Shown: positions 56,982 through 64,000 of the stretch, piece after piece
How positions within the stretch are numbered: the first letter of the stretch is position 1
How the letters are laid out: every line of letters starts with the position of its first letter
Notes under the pieces: model-generated
Told to the model about the DNA's origin: nothing
Databases searched by the model: none
The model's input: only the letters and a program-made list of their open reading frames with translations
Assembly: GCF_023073715.1 (NCBI RefSeq)
Contig: NZ_JADPKA010000073.1
Location: forward strand, 1-64,000
Length of the DNA: 64,000 nucleotides
Direction: 5' to 3'
Origin: Bradyrhizobium sp. 164
GTDB taxonomy: Bacteria > Pseudomonadota > Alphaproteobacteria > Rhizobiales > Xanthobacteraceae
Position numbers and translations under genes: made by a program

Positions 56982-57908
56982 TCATGGCGGCGGCACCGCG
57001 CCGGTGCGGCCAGTGATCAGGCCGTAATGCTCGGTGCGGCGGTGCGCGGCGAAATTGAAGATCGTTTGCTTGCCGAATGCGGTGGCATCGAGATCGCAGG
57101 GATGAATCAGAAGCTCGTCGTCCTCCGTCCCGGCCTCGGCGACAATCTCGCCGTCGGGATTAACGATGATGCTGCCGCCGATCAGGGGATGGCCGTCCTC
57201 ATTGCCGGCCTTGGCGACCGCGATCACCCAGCAGGAGTTCTGATAGGCGCCGGCCTGCACCGACAGGCGGTTATGGAACAACCGCTTCTCTGGCCCTTCG
57301 TCGCCCTTCTGCGCGTTGACCGACGGCGTGTTGTACCCGATCAGCACCATCTCGACGCCCTGCAAGCCCATCACGCGATAGGTTTCCGGCCAACGGCGGT
57401 CGTTACAGACCGCCATGCCCATGATGCCGCCGAGATTGCGCCAGACCGGGAAGCCGAGATCGCCCGGCTCGAAATAGCGCTTCTCAAGATGCTGATGCGT
57501 GCGCTCCGGATCGAACTCGGCATGCCCGGGCAAATGGATCTTGCGGTATTTTCCGACGATGTTGCCGCTGCGGTCGGTCAGGATGGCAGTGTTGAAGTGA
57601 TGTCCGTCAGGCGTCAGCTCGGCATAGCCAAAGCTCATCGCCATCTCGTGGCGAGCCGCGCGCTCGAACAGCGGCCGCACAGCGTCATTGGGCATCTCTT
57701 GCTCGAACCAACCATTGGCATCGGCGCGGTTTTCCAGGTACCAGCGCGGGAAGAACGTGGTCAGCGCGAGTTCGGGATAGACGATCAGATCAGCACCCTT
57801 TGACTTGGCCTCATCCATCAGCGCGATCATTCGCTTGACGACGACATCGCGCCCGTCAGCGCGCTGGATCGGACCCATCTGAGCTGCGGCGACGTTGATC
57901 ATGCGCAT
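56982..57908 (-). CDS. N-carbamoyl-D-amino acid hydrolase-like nitrilase-superfamily amidase
   Basis: Encodes 308 residues. The Glu-Lys-Cys triad is E46 (VYPELALTT), K123 (GKYRKIHLPGH) and C168 (AVCNDRRWPE). YPELALTTFFPRW, HLEKRYFEPGDLGFPV and DRRWPETYRVMG closely follow D-carbamoylases. It converts N-carbamoyl-D-amino acids to D-amino acids, CO2 and ammonia, the step after hydantoinase. The ATG at 57908 follows AAGGAG. It lies 22 bases after the amidohydrolase. Confidence 0.9.
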   Translation of the reverse strand: MRMINVAAAQMGPIQRADGRDVVVKRMIALMDEAKSKGADLIVYPELALTTFFPRWYLENRADANGWFEQEMPNDAVRPLFERAARHEMAMSFGYAELTPDGHHFNTAILTDRSGNIVGKYRKIHLPGHAEFDPERTHQHLEKRYFEPGDLGFPVWRNLGGIMGMAVCNDRRWPETYRVMGLQGVEMVLIGYNTPSVNAQKGDEGPEKRLFHNRLSVQAGAYQNSCWVIAVAKAGNEDGHPLIGGSIIVNPDGEIVAEAGTEDDELLIHPCDLDATAFGKQTIFNFAAHRRTEHYGLITGRTGAVPPP

Positions 57909-57930
57909 GGTTGTTGTTCTCCTTGCAAAC

Positions 57931-59304
57931 TCAGCCGGCGAACGCGGCCTGCGCTTCCGGCAAATCCCAGATCTTGCCAATTGCAACAGCCCCTGCCGCG
58001 GTGATTGCAGCCTCGTCGCCGTGAACATAGCGGCCGGCGTCAATCAGCACACGGCCATCGACGATGACCTGATCGATATTGGCGCGGTTACCGAGCGCGA
58101 TCAGCGCACGACGCGGATCGAACAGCGGCTGCAGATGCGGATGGGTCATGTCGATCACGGTCAGGTCGGCCGTCGCGCCGGGCGCGATCGTGCCGAGATC
58201 AGGGCGCTTCACCAGCGCAGCTGCGGTCACCGTCACCGATTCGATCAGGTCGGGCGCGCTCGCGACCTCGGCGCGCTGCAGCGCGAGCTTCGAGATCATC
58301 GACGCCGCATTCAGCTCGCCGAGCAGGTCCATGTTGTAGCCGTCGGTGCCGACTACCGTCCGCACGCCATGCTCGGCAAACCGGCCGAATGCGGCGGTCA
58401 CGCCGGATCGGGCGAACACCCGCGGGCAGTTCAGCACCGCCGCGCCGCGCGCCGCCATCAGCTTCAGATCCCTGTCGGAGCTTGCGATGCAGTGCGCTGC
58501 GAGCAGATCGGGCGCCAGCAGGCCGAGCCAGTCGAGATATTCGGCCGGCGTGCGGCCGTCGTAGCGCTTGCCGATGGTTTCGACCTCGGCCCGGCTTTGC
58601 GCCAGATGGGTCGTGATGGGCACACCGAGCTCGCGGGCGCGCTCCGCGCACACCTTGAGCAGATCCGGGCCGCAGGTATCGGTCGCATGCGGACTCATCG
58701 CGAGGCCAATCCGGCCCCCGCCACAACCGTTCCAACGCTGATAGAGCGCGTTCCAAGTGGCGAGATCGGCCGCACCATCGTCGCCGGCGTACCTGACAAC
58801 ACCGTCCGGGCCAGCCTTGGCGTCTGACGTCGAGAACAGATAGGGCGCGCCGTAGAAGCGGATGCCCATCTCCTCGGCGGCGTCGAACATCTCGGGAATC
58901 GTGTTGCGGAACGGCTCCATCACCGTGGTCGCGCCGCCCTTCAGCAGTTGCAGGATGCCGAGCCGGGCCACCGCAAGGCGCTCTTCAGGCGAGAGCAGGT
59001 CGGCTCCGCGCTTGGTCAGCGGCAGCAGCACCGTATAGACGATGCTCTGATTGTTGCGCCGGCCGTTGCCGTCCTCGGTGTGGCTGCGCGCTACCGCCTC
59101 GCTGAAGCAATGATTATGCAGGTTCATCAAGCCCGGCAGGATGAAACGTCCAGGACGGTCACGGACCTCGGCGGCGGATGGCCGGTCCTTGCTGATCGCG
59201 GCGATCGTCTTGCCTTCGATCAGCACCCAGTGATCGCGCAGCACATCCTGCGCGCCGTCGCGGCGAGAGAGAACGTAGCTGCCGAAGATCGCGATGCTGC
59301 TCAT
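57931..59304 (-). CDS. Amidohydrolase (ATZ/TRZ/deaminase subfamily)
   Basis: Encodes 457 residues. The HxH pair is in LPGLMNLHNHCFSEA, further ligands in THLAQSRAE and the aspartate in VVGTDGYNMDLL. The pattern (H-x-H ... H ... D) suits a mononuclear deaminase or chlorohydrolase-type enzyme on a heterocyclic amine. The ATG at 59304 overlaps the upstream binding-protein stop. Confidence 0.85.
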   Translation of the reverse strand: MSSIAIFGSYVLSRRDGAQDVLRDHWVLIEGKTIAAISKDRPSAAEVRDRPGRFILPGLMNLHNHCFSEAVARSHTEDGNGRRNNQSIVYTVLLPLTKRGADLLSPEERLAVARLGILQLLKGGATTVMEPFRNTIPEMFDAAEEMGIRFYGAPYLFSTSDAKAGPDGVVRYAGDDGAADLATWNALYQRWNGCGGGRIGLAMSPHATDTCGPDLLKVCAERARELGVPITTHLAQSRAEVETIGKRYDGRTPAEYLDWLGLLAPDLLAAHCIASSDRDLKLMAARGAAVLNCPRVFARSGVTAAFGRFAEHGVRTVVGTDGYNMDLLGELNAASMISKLALQRAEVASAPDLIESVTVTAAALVKRPDLGTIAPGATADLTVIDMTHPHLQPLFDPRRALIALGNRANIDQVIVDGRVLIDAGRYVHGDEAAITAAGAVAIGKIWDLPEAQAAFAG

Positions 59305-60889
59305 GATGGACGCACGTTCCAGAAGACCGCAGTGCCGTCGAGGATGCCGGTGATGCTCTTGCGGTAGGCGGTCGGTTGCTTGTACAGGCCGATCGGAAAA
59401 TACGGGATCTCCTCGAACGCCAGCGCCTGGATATCGTGGCAGATCCGCTGCTGCTCCTCCAGCGAGGACGCGGCCAACCACTGGCTGCGCAGGCCGCCCA
59501 TCTCCTCGCTGCTATACCATCCGGCGACCTTGCCTTCGCCGCGCAGATTGGTGTTGCCGGCCGGATTGAGCCAGTCTATCCCCTGCCAGTTGCCGACCGC
59601 AGCACTCCAGCCGCCCTTGTCGATCGGGTCCTTTTTCAACTGGCGCTGCAGCACGACGGCAAAGTCGAGCGCGTGGTGTTCGACGTTCATCCCGGCTCTC
59701 CGCAGCATGTCGGCGGCGACCTGGCCAAGCGGCTTTTGCGCGGCCGAATTGCTCGGCGACAGCAGCACAACCTTTTCGCCATTGTAGCCGGCGGCAGCCA
59801 GTTCGGCCTTCACCTTAGCCATGTCGCGCGGACCGCGGAAGACGTCGAGGCCGACGTCATTGGCCATCGGCGTTCCCGGGGCGAAATAGCCAATCGGCGA
59901 AAGCTGGTAGGCCGGATCGACGCCTGCGACGGCGGTCATGAAGTCGGCCTGGTCGATCGCGCCCAGCAGCGCACGGCGGATCGCCGGATTGTCGAACGGC
60001 GGCTGCAGATGATTGACGCGAAGCATGCAGGCATAGCCGCGGGGATCGAGCACACGCGTCTCGACCTCGTCGGACTGCTTCAGCACCGGCAGCAGATCGT
60101 GCGGCGTGGTTTCCTGCCAATCCTGCTCGCCGGTCTGCAGTGCTGCGACGGCAGTCCCCGGATCCGGCGTCGTCGTCCACACCACGCGATCGTAATGCAC
60201 GATCTTGGGACCGGCGGTCCAGTCGGGCTTGCCGTCCTGGCGCGGTTGATAGCGCTCGAATCTTGCATAGGCATTGCGCACGCCCGGCACGCGCTCATCC
60301 GCGATGAAACGAAACGGTCCGCTGCCGATCACTTCGGTGATCGGCTTGAGCGGATCCTGGTTCGCAAACCGCTCGGGCATCATGAACGCGGCATGCACCG
60401 CGGCCTTGCCGAGTGCCTGTGGCAGCAGCGGAAACGGCCGACGCAAACGAAAACGGATGGTGCGGTCATCGGGCGCGGACAGTTCCTCTGTCGCCGCCAT
60501 CACTTCGCCGCCGAACCCGTCGCGCGAGGCCCAGCGGCGAATGCTGGCGACGCAGTCACGCGCCAGCACCCGCTCGCCGTCATGCCAGAAAAGCCCGTCG
60601 CGCAGCGTCAGGTCCCACTGCTTGGCGTCACTGGAGACGACATGGCCCGACACCATCTGCGGCGAGACTTCCAGCGCCGCATTCATGCCATAGAGCGTGT
60701 CGTAGACCATGAAGCCGTGGTTGCGCGACACCTGCGCGGTGGGAAAGCCAGATCGATCACCGGGATGAAGCGCAGCGTGGTTTGCGATTGCGCGCGCACG
60801 ATGCCCGGCAAGGAAAAGGCAGGCGCCATCGCGGCCGCGCGAAGCAGCGAGCGGCGGGAGAACTGCATCGAAGACGCGCCCATGCTCAT
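59301..60889 (-). pseudogene. Family 5 (peptide/opine) binding protein, frameshifted
   Basis: The long frame (59301-60914) carries nearly all of a family 5 binding protein: NHGFMVYDTLYGMN, LRDGLFWHDGERVLARDC, SGPFRFIADERVPG and VNHLQPPFDNPAIRRALLGA. Its first 40 or so residues are nonsense. The proper N-terminus, a Tat signal peptide (SRRSLLRAAAMAPAFSLPG, IVRAQSQTTLRF), is in another frame starting at ATG 60889, which is coupled to the upstream stop. The two join near 60735-60750, where a few codons typical of the family also seem missing. A sequencing error is possible but a real frameshift is likely. Confidence 0.75.
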
Positions 60890-61779
60890 CAGCGCGACTG
60901 ACCCGCGGCTTCATGCTTCTGGAAGTTGCCTGCGATCGCCTCCCCGGTCGTGATCCACACGTCCGCGCAGGATTTGGCGTAGGTGAGAAACTCGCGCAGC
61001 AGGCGCAGCCGCATCGGACGGCCGCTGCACTGCGGATGCAGCACGGTCGTCACCATCGCGCCCCAATCGCGGACCTCGTCGAGTTCGTCCTTCCAGATCG
61101 AGAGCACATGCTCCTTCGGAAAGATCGAGCGCGGGCTGAAGCGTGCCGAGAGGCCGTGCATCCAGTCATCATAGCTCGCCGTGACCGGAAGCTCGATCGT
61201 GCCCGGGTTGCCGTCGGCGAGGCGGTGGCGATAGGGCCGGACGTCATCGCGGAACGAGGACGTATAGACGATGCCATGGCGTACCAGCGCCGTGCGCAGC
61301 TCCTCGGTGAACTCACCATAGGGCGCGCGGTAGCCGATCGGCTTGACGCCGAGCCGCCGCTTCAGCGCTTCAAAGCCCCGCTCCAGCTCGTCCTCGATCC
61401 AGGGATCTCCGGGGTCGGGCAGCAGATGGTGATAGCCGTGGTGGCCGATCTCATGACCGGCCTTGAGGATGGATTCGGCCATTGCCGGATGCGCATCGAC
61501 CGACCAGCCGGTGACGAAGAACGTCGCCTTCAGGTCGAGTTGATCGAGCAGCTCCAGCAACTTCGGTGTGCCGACCCGCGCCTCATAGCCGCCATAGCTC
61601 ATGGTGATCAGGCGCTGGGCGTGCACGGCGTCCTTGCTGGTCCAGGCGCTCTCAGCGTCGACATCGAACGACAGGAACATCGCCGACCCCCAAGGCTTCG
61701 GCCAGGGATAATTCGGTGCCGGGTCCGCGGTGTTCGCCGGGACGAGCGGGATGCTCTGGAGTGCCTTACTGTCCAGCAT
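60889..61779 (-). CDS. Polysaccharide-deacetylase-fold hydrolase, possible cyclic imide hydrolase
   Basis: Encodes 296 residues of the NodB/PuuE-like fold. FLSFDVDAESAW holds the metal aspartate, GHHGYHH the histidine pair, and KATFFVTGW and IGYRAPYGEF are typical blocks. No signal peptide is present, so a cytoplasmic small-molecule substrate is likely. An imidase of similar length (about 293 residues) belongs to this fold, and the hydantoin/carbamoylase operon makes an imide a sensible substrate. It overlaps the amino-acid binding protein gene by 14 bases. Confidence 0.75.
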   Translation of the reverse strand: MLDSKALQSIPLVPANTADPAPNYPWPKPWGSAMFLSFDVDAESAWTSKDAVHAQRLITMSYGGYEARVGTPKLLELLDQLDLKATFFVTGWSVDAHPAMAESILKAGHEIGHHGYHHLLPDPGDPWIEDELERGFEALKRRLGVKPIGYRAPYGEFTEELRTALVRHGIVYTSSFRDDVRPYRHRLADGNPGTIELPVTASYDDWMHGLSARFSPRSIFPKEHVLSIWKDELDEVRDWGAMVTTVLHPQCSGRPMRLRLLREFLTYAKSCADVWITTGEAIAGNFQKHEAAGQSR

Positions 61780-62596
61780 TGATGGTCGCCTTCTCTACGC
61801 CGTTGTCGTTCAGTTTCCACTTCACAAGCAGGCTGCGGTAGGTGCCGTCGGCGATCAGCGCGTCCAGCGCTTCCACAAAGGCCTGCTGCAACGCCTTCTC
61901 CTTGACCGGCAAGGCGATCCCGGTGAACTGCGCCGCGATCGCCTGCCCGACGGGCGCATAGGCGCCGGGCTCCTGGTCCATGATGTAGAGCAGCGTCTCG
62001 CTGCCCTGGACGGCCGCGTCGATCCGACCCTGCTTCAACTGCGTGCGCGCGTCAGCGGAGCCTTCGGTGCCGACGACCACGATCGCATTGCCGCCGCAAT
62101 GCGCCGTGCTCCACGCCGCGATCTGGTCCGGGAACATGGTGCGGCGGCTGGCGCCGACCTTCTTGCCACACAGCGCCGCCATGTCCTTGAACTCGGCTGC
62201 ACGGGATTGCTGCACAAAGAACTGCGGGCCGCTGCGCAGATAATCGACGAAGCTTGCCGCCTCATGACGCGTGGCATAATCGGTGAAGCCGGACAGGATC
62301 GCGTCCACCCGCCCCGACGAGATCGACGGCATGAACTGCGCAAAACTGGTCTCCTCCCACTCCAGCTTGATGCCGAGCTTGCGGCCAAGCGCCTCGCCCA
62401 GGTCGATGTCGAACCCGGCCAGCGCGTTGGTGACGGGATCGCGGAACTCCATCGGCGGATAGTTCGGCACGATTGCGACCTTGATAGTGCCCCGTTTCGT
62501 GATCTCCGCAGGCAGCTCGATCGCAAAGACCGGTCCGGCCATGATCAATCCAACTAAGCCCGCAACAACCAGCCTGATCATCAAAAGTGCCCCCAT
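61766..62596 (-). CDS. Amino acid ABC transporter binding protein (family 3)
   Basis: Periplasmic binding protein of 276 residues with a signal peptide (RLVVAGLVGLIMAGPVFA). KRGTIKVAIVPNYPPMEFRD and GFDIDLGEALGRKLG are the family 3 signature. Two cysteines (ALCGKKVG and TAHCGG) could form a disulfide. The ATG at 62596 overlaps the ATPase stop as TGATG. Confidence 0.9.
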   Translation of the reverse strand: MGALLMIRLVVAGLVGLIMAGPVFAIELPAEITKRGTIKVAIVPNYPPMEFRDPVTNALAGFDIDLGEALGRKLGIKLEWEETSFAQFMPSISSGRVDAILSGFTDYATRHEAASFVDYLRSGPQFFVQQSRAAEFKDMAALCGKKVGASRRTMFPDQIAAWSTAHCGGNAIVVVGTEGSADARTQLKQGRIDAAVQGSETLLYIMDQEPGAYAPVGQAIAAQFTGIALPVKEKALQQAFVEALDALIADGTYRSLLVKWKLNDNGVEKATINAGQ

Positions 62597-63360
62597 CAAA
62601 TCACTGCCGCCAGAAATGCCCGCGTACGTGCCTCGCGCGGCGCCCCGAGAACGTCGGCGGCGCGCCCGGATTCCACAATCGCGCCATGATCCATGTAGAC
62701 GACGCGATCAGCGACCTCGCGGGCAAAGCCAAGCTCGTGCGTCACCACCATCATGGTCATGCCGCTCTGCGCGAGCTCCTTCATGACAGCCAGCACCTCG
62801 CCCACAAGCTCGGGATCGAGCGCGCTGGTCGGCTCGTCGAACAGCATTAGCATCGGCTTCATCGCCAGCGCCCGGGCGATCGCCACGCGCTGCTGCTGGC
62901 CGCCCGAAAGCTGCGACGGATAGGAGTCCGCTTTCGTCGCAAGCCCGACGCGCCGCAGGAGCTCGATTGCCTCGGCGCGCACCTCGCCCGGGTTGCGGCC
63001 CTGCACCTGCACCGGTCCTTCCGTGATGTTCTCCAGCGCAGTCTTGTGCGGAAACAGGTTGAAGCGCTGGAACACCATGCCGGTTTTCAGCCGCTGCCGC
63101 GCGATCTGCCGGTCGGTGAGGCGGCGCAGCTTGCCGCCCTCCTCGCGGACGCCCAGCATCTCGCCATCCAGCCAGATACCACCGCTGTCGATCACGGTAA
63201 GCTGGTTGATGCAGCGAAGCAGCGTTGTCTTGCCAGAACCTGACGCACCGATCAGACACAGAACCTCGCCGGGCCACACGTCGAGCGAGACATTCCTGAG
63301 AGCCTGGAACTCTCCAAAGGCCTTGCTGACGGAGCGGATCGCGACGAGCGGTTTCGTCAT
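62596..63360 (-). CDS. Amino acid ABC transporter ATPase (GlnQ/HisP type)
   Basis: ATPase of 254 residues. Walker A GASGSGKTTLLRC, signature LSGGQQQRVAIARAL, Walker B MLMLFDEPTSALDPELVGEV and VTHELGFAREVADR are all canonical. It overlaps the permease by four bases. Confidence 0.94.
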   Translation of the reverse strand: MTKPLVAIRSVSKAFGEFQALRNVSLDVWPGEVLCLIGASGSGKTTLLRCINQLTVIDSGGIWLDGEMLGVREEGGKLRRLTDRQIARQRLKTGMVFQRFNLFPHKTALENITEGPVQVQGRNPGEVRAEAIELLRRVGLATKADSYPSQLSGGQQQRVAIARALAMKPMLMLFDEPTSALDPELVGEVLAVMKELAQSGMTMMVVTHELGFAREVADRVVYMDHGAIVESGRAADVLGAPREARTRAFLAAVI

Positions 63361-64000
63361 CGGTTGATCCGTGCCGTTCCACGCGCAAAATGGCGCTCGA
63401 GCAGCATCTGCAGAGGCGTCAGGATCGATACCACCAGCAGATACCAGCAGCCGGCGACGATCAGAAGCTCGATGACGCGCGAATTCGCATAGTAGATATT
63501 CTCGGCGTTGTGCAGCACCTCGGGATACTGGATCACGCTGGCGAGCGAGGTCGCCTTCACCATGCCGATGAACTCGTTGCCGAGCGGTGGAATCACCACC
63601 CGCATCGCCTGAGGCAGGATAATCCGCCGCAGCGCCCGCAGCCGCCCCAGGCCGATCGCCTGCGCCGCCTCATACTGCCCGGCGTCGACCGACAGCATGC
63701 CGGCGCGCATCACTTCCGACGTATAGGCACCCTGGTTGATGCCGAGCCCGAGCAGCGCTGCGAGGAACGGCGTCATGACGTCAACGGCCCGCGCCGTCCA
63801 CAGGCCGGGAATACCGATGGTCGGAAACACCAGCGCGAGGTTGAACCACAGGAGGAGTTGCAGGATCAGCGGCGTGCCGCGGAACAGCCAAGTGTAACCT
63901 GCAGCAACCGACTTCAGCACCGGATTGGGTGACAGCCGCATGATCGCCGCGACCGCGCCGAGGACGATGCCGAGTGCCATCGCGAGTACCGCCATCACCA
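63357..64000 (-). CDS. Amino acid ABC transporter permease, 5' part outside the window
   Basis: HisM-type permease; at least 213 residues are visible and the N-terminus is beyond the right edge. YTWLFRGTPLILQLLLWFN, QGAYTSEVMRAGMLSVDAGQ and EAAQAIGLGRLRALRRIILPQA carry the His/Glu/Gln permease motif including the EAA loop. It begins an operon with the ATPase, binding protein and the imide or carbamoyl hydrolases. Confidence 0.9.
   Translation of the reverse strand, partial: VMAVLAMALGIVLGAVAAIMRLSPNPVLKSVAAGYTWLFRGTPLILQLLLWFNLALVFPTIGIPGLWTARAVDVMTPFLAALLGLGINQGAYTSEVMRAGMLSVDAGQYEAAQAIGLGRLRALRRIILPQAMRVVIPPLGNEFIGMVKATSLASVIQYPEVLHNAENIYYANSRVIELLIVAGCWYLLVVSILTPLQMLLERHFARGTARINR

Overview
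The window is GC-rich, gene-dense alphaproteobacterial DNA. The likely source is Bradyrhizobium or a close relative. The basis is a ROSE-type RNA thermometer in front of a small heat-shock gene, TakP-type TRAP binding proteins, a perfect CtrA box before a PdhS/DivJ-like kinase, a typical rhizobial intergenic palindrome, and a large set of ABC transporters and amidohydrolases. No rRNA, tRNA, CRISPR array, transposase or phage gene was found.

Layout. 0-2.3 kb: a TctD/TctE-like two-component pair. 2.9-5.1 kb: the two membrane subunits of a TRAP transporter (dctQM) without a binding protein. 5.2-12.4 kb: a heat-shock island with a MarC remnant, a small conserved protein, an SPW-repeat membrane protein, two Hsp20 proteins (the first behind the ROSE element), a truncated RpoH-like sigma factor, a GT4 glycosyltransferase, groES-groEL, and three tiny genes after groEL. 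12.6-15.7 kb: a YunG-like protein and two tandem TakP-like binding proteins that probably serve the distant dctQM. 15.9-24.7 kb: housekeeping and regulatory genes (Mrp/ApbC, a VOC protein, a 3-hydroxyisobutyrate dehydrogenase-like enzyme, NhaD, the PdhS-like kinase, DUF1289, an aspartic protease, DusA, an alpha/beta hydrolase).

24.8-64 kb is almost entirely catabolic and is the most interesting part. It looks like an island for cyclic amides, imides and N-heterocycles, in five blocks. (a) A minus-strand run of a DHO-like amidohydrolase, a molybdenum hydroxylase (large, FAD and a CoxS-CoxG fusion subunit), a branched-chain-type ABC transporter and a Rieske protein, with a divergent MarR regulator. 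(b) An NCS1 permease followed by an acetamidase pseudogene. (c) Hydantoinase 1, an arylmalonate-decarboxylase-like enzyme and a NitT/TauT-type ABC transporter, divergent from a GntR regulator and a racemase-fold protein without catalytic cysteines. (d) Hydantoinase 2, a nucleoside-sugar-type epimerase, an SDR, a flavin monooxygenase and a dipeptide-type ABC transporter, divergent from an intact Asp/Glu/hydantoin racemase. (e) A tightly overlapping operon of amino-acid ABC transporter, polysaccharide-deacetylase/imidase-like hydrolase, a frameshifted binding protein, an amidohydrolase, an N-carbamoyl-D-amino acid hydrolase-like nitrilase and a flavin reductase, cut by the right window edge.

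Together these encode a plausible route: import of a ring compound, optional oxidation, ring opening by hydantoinase or imidase, racemisation, and decarbamoylation to an amino acid. The substrates are inferred from family membership only. Two shared palindromic motifs (MarR-type at 35.68 and 36.54 kb, GntR-type at 43.51 and 50.78 kb) link neighbouring transcription units.
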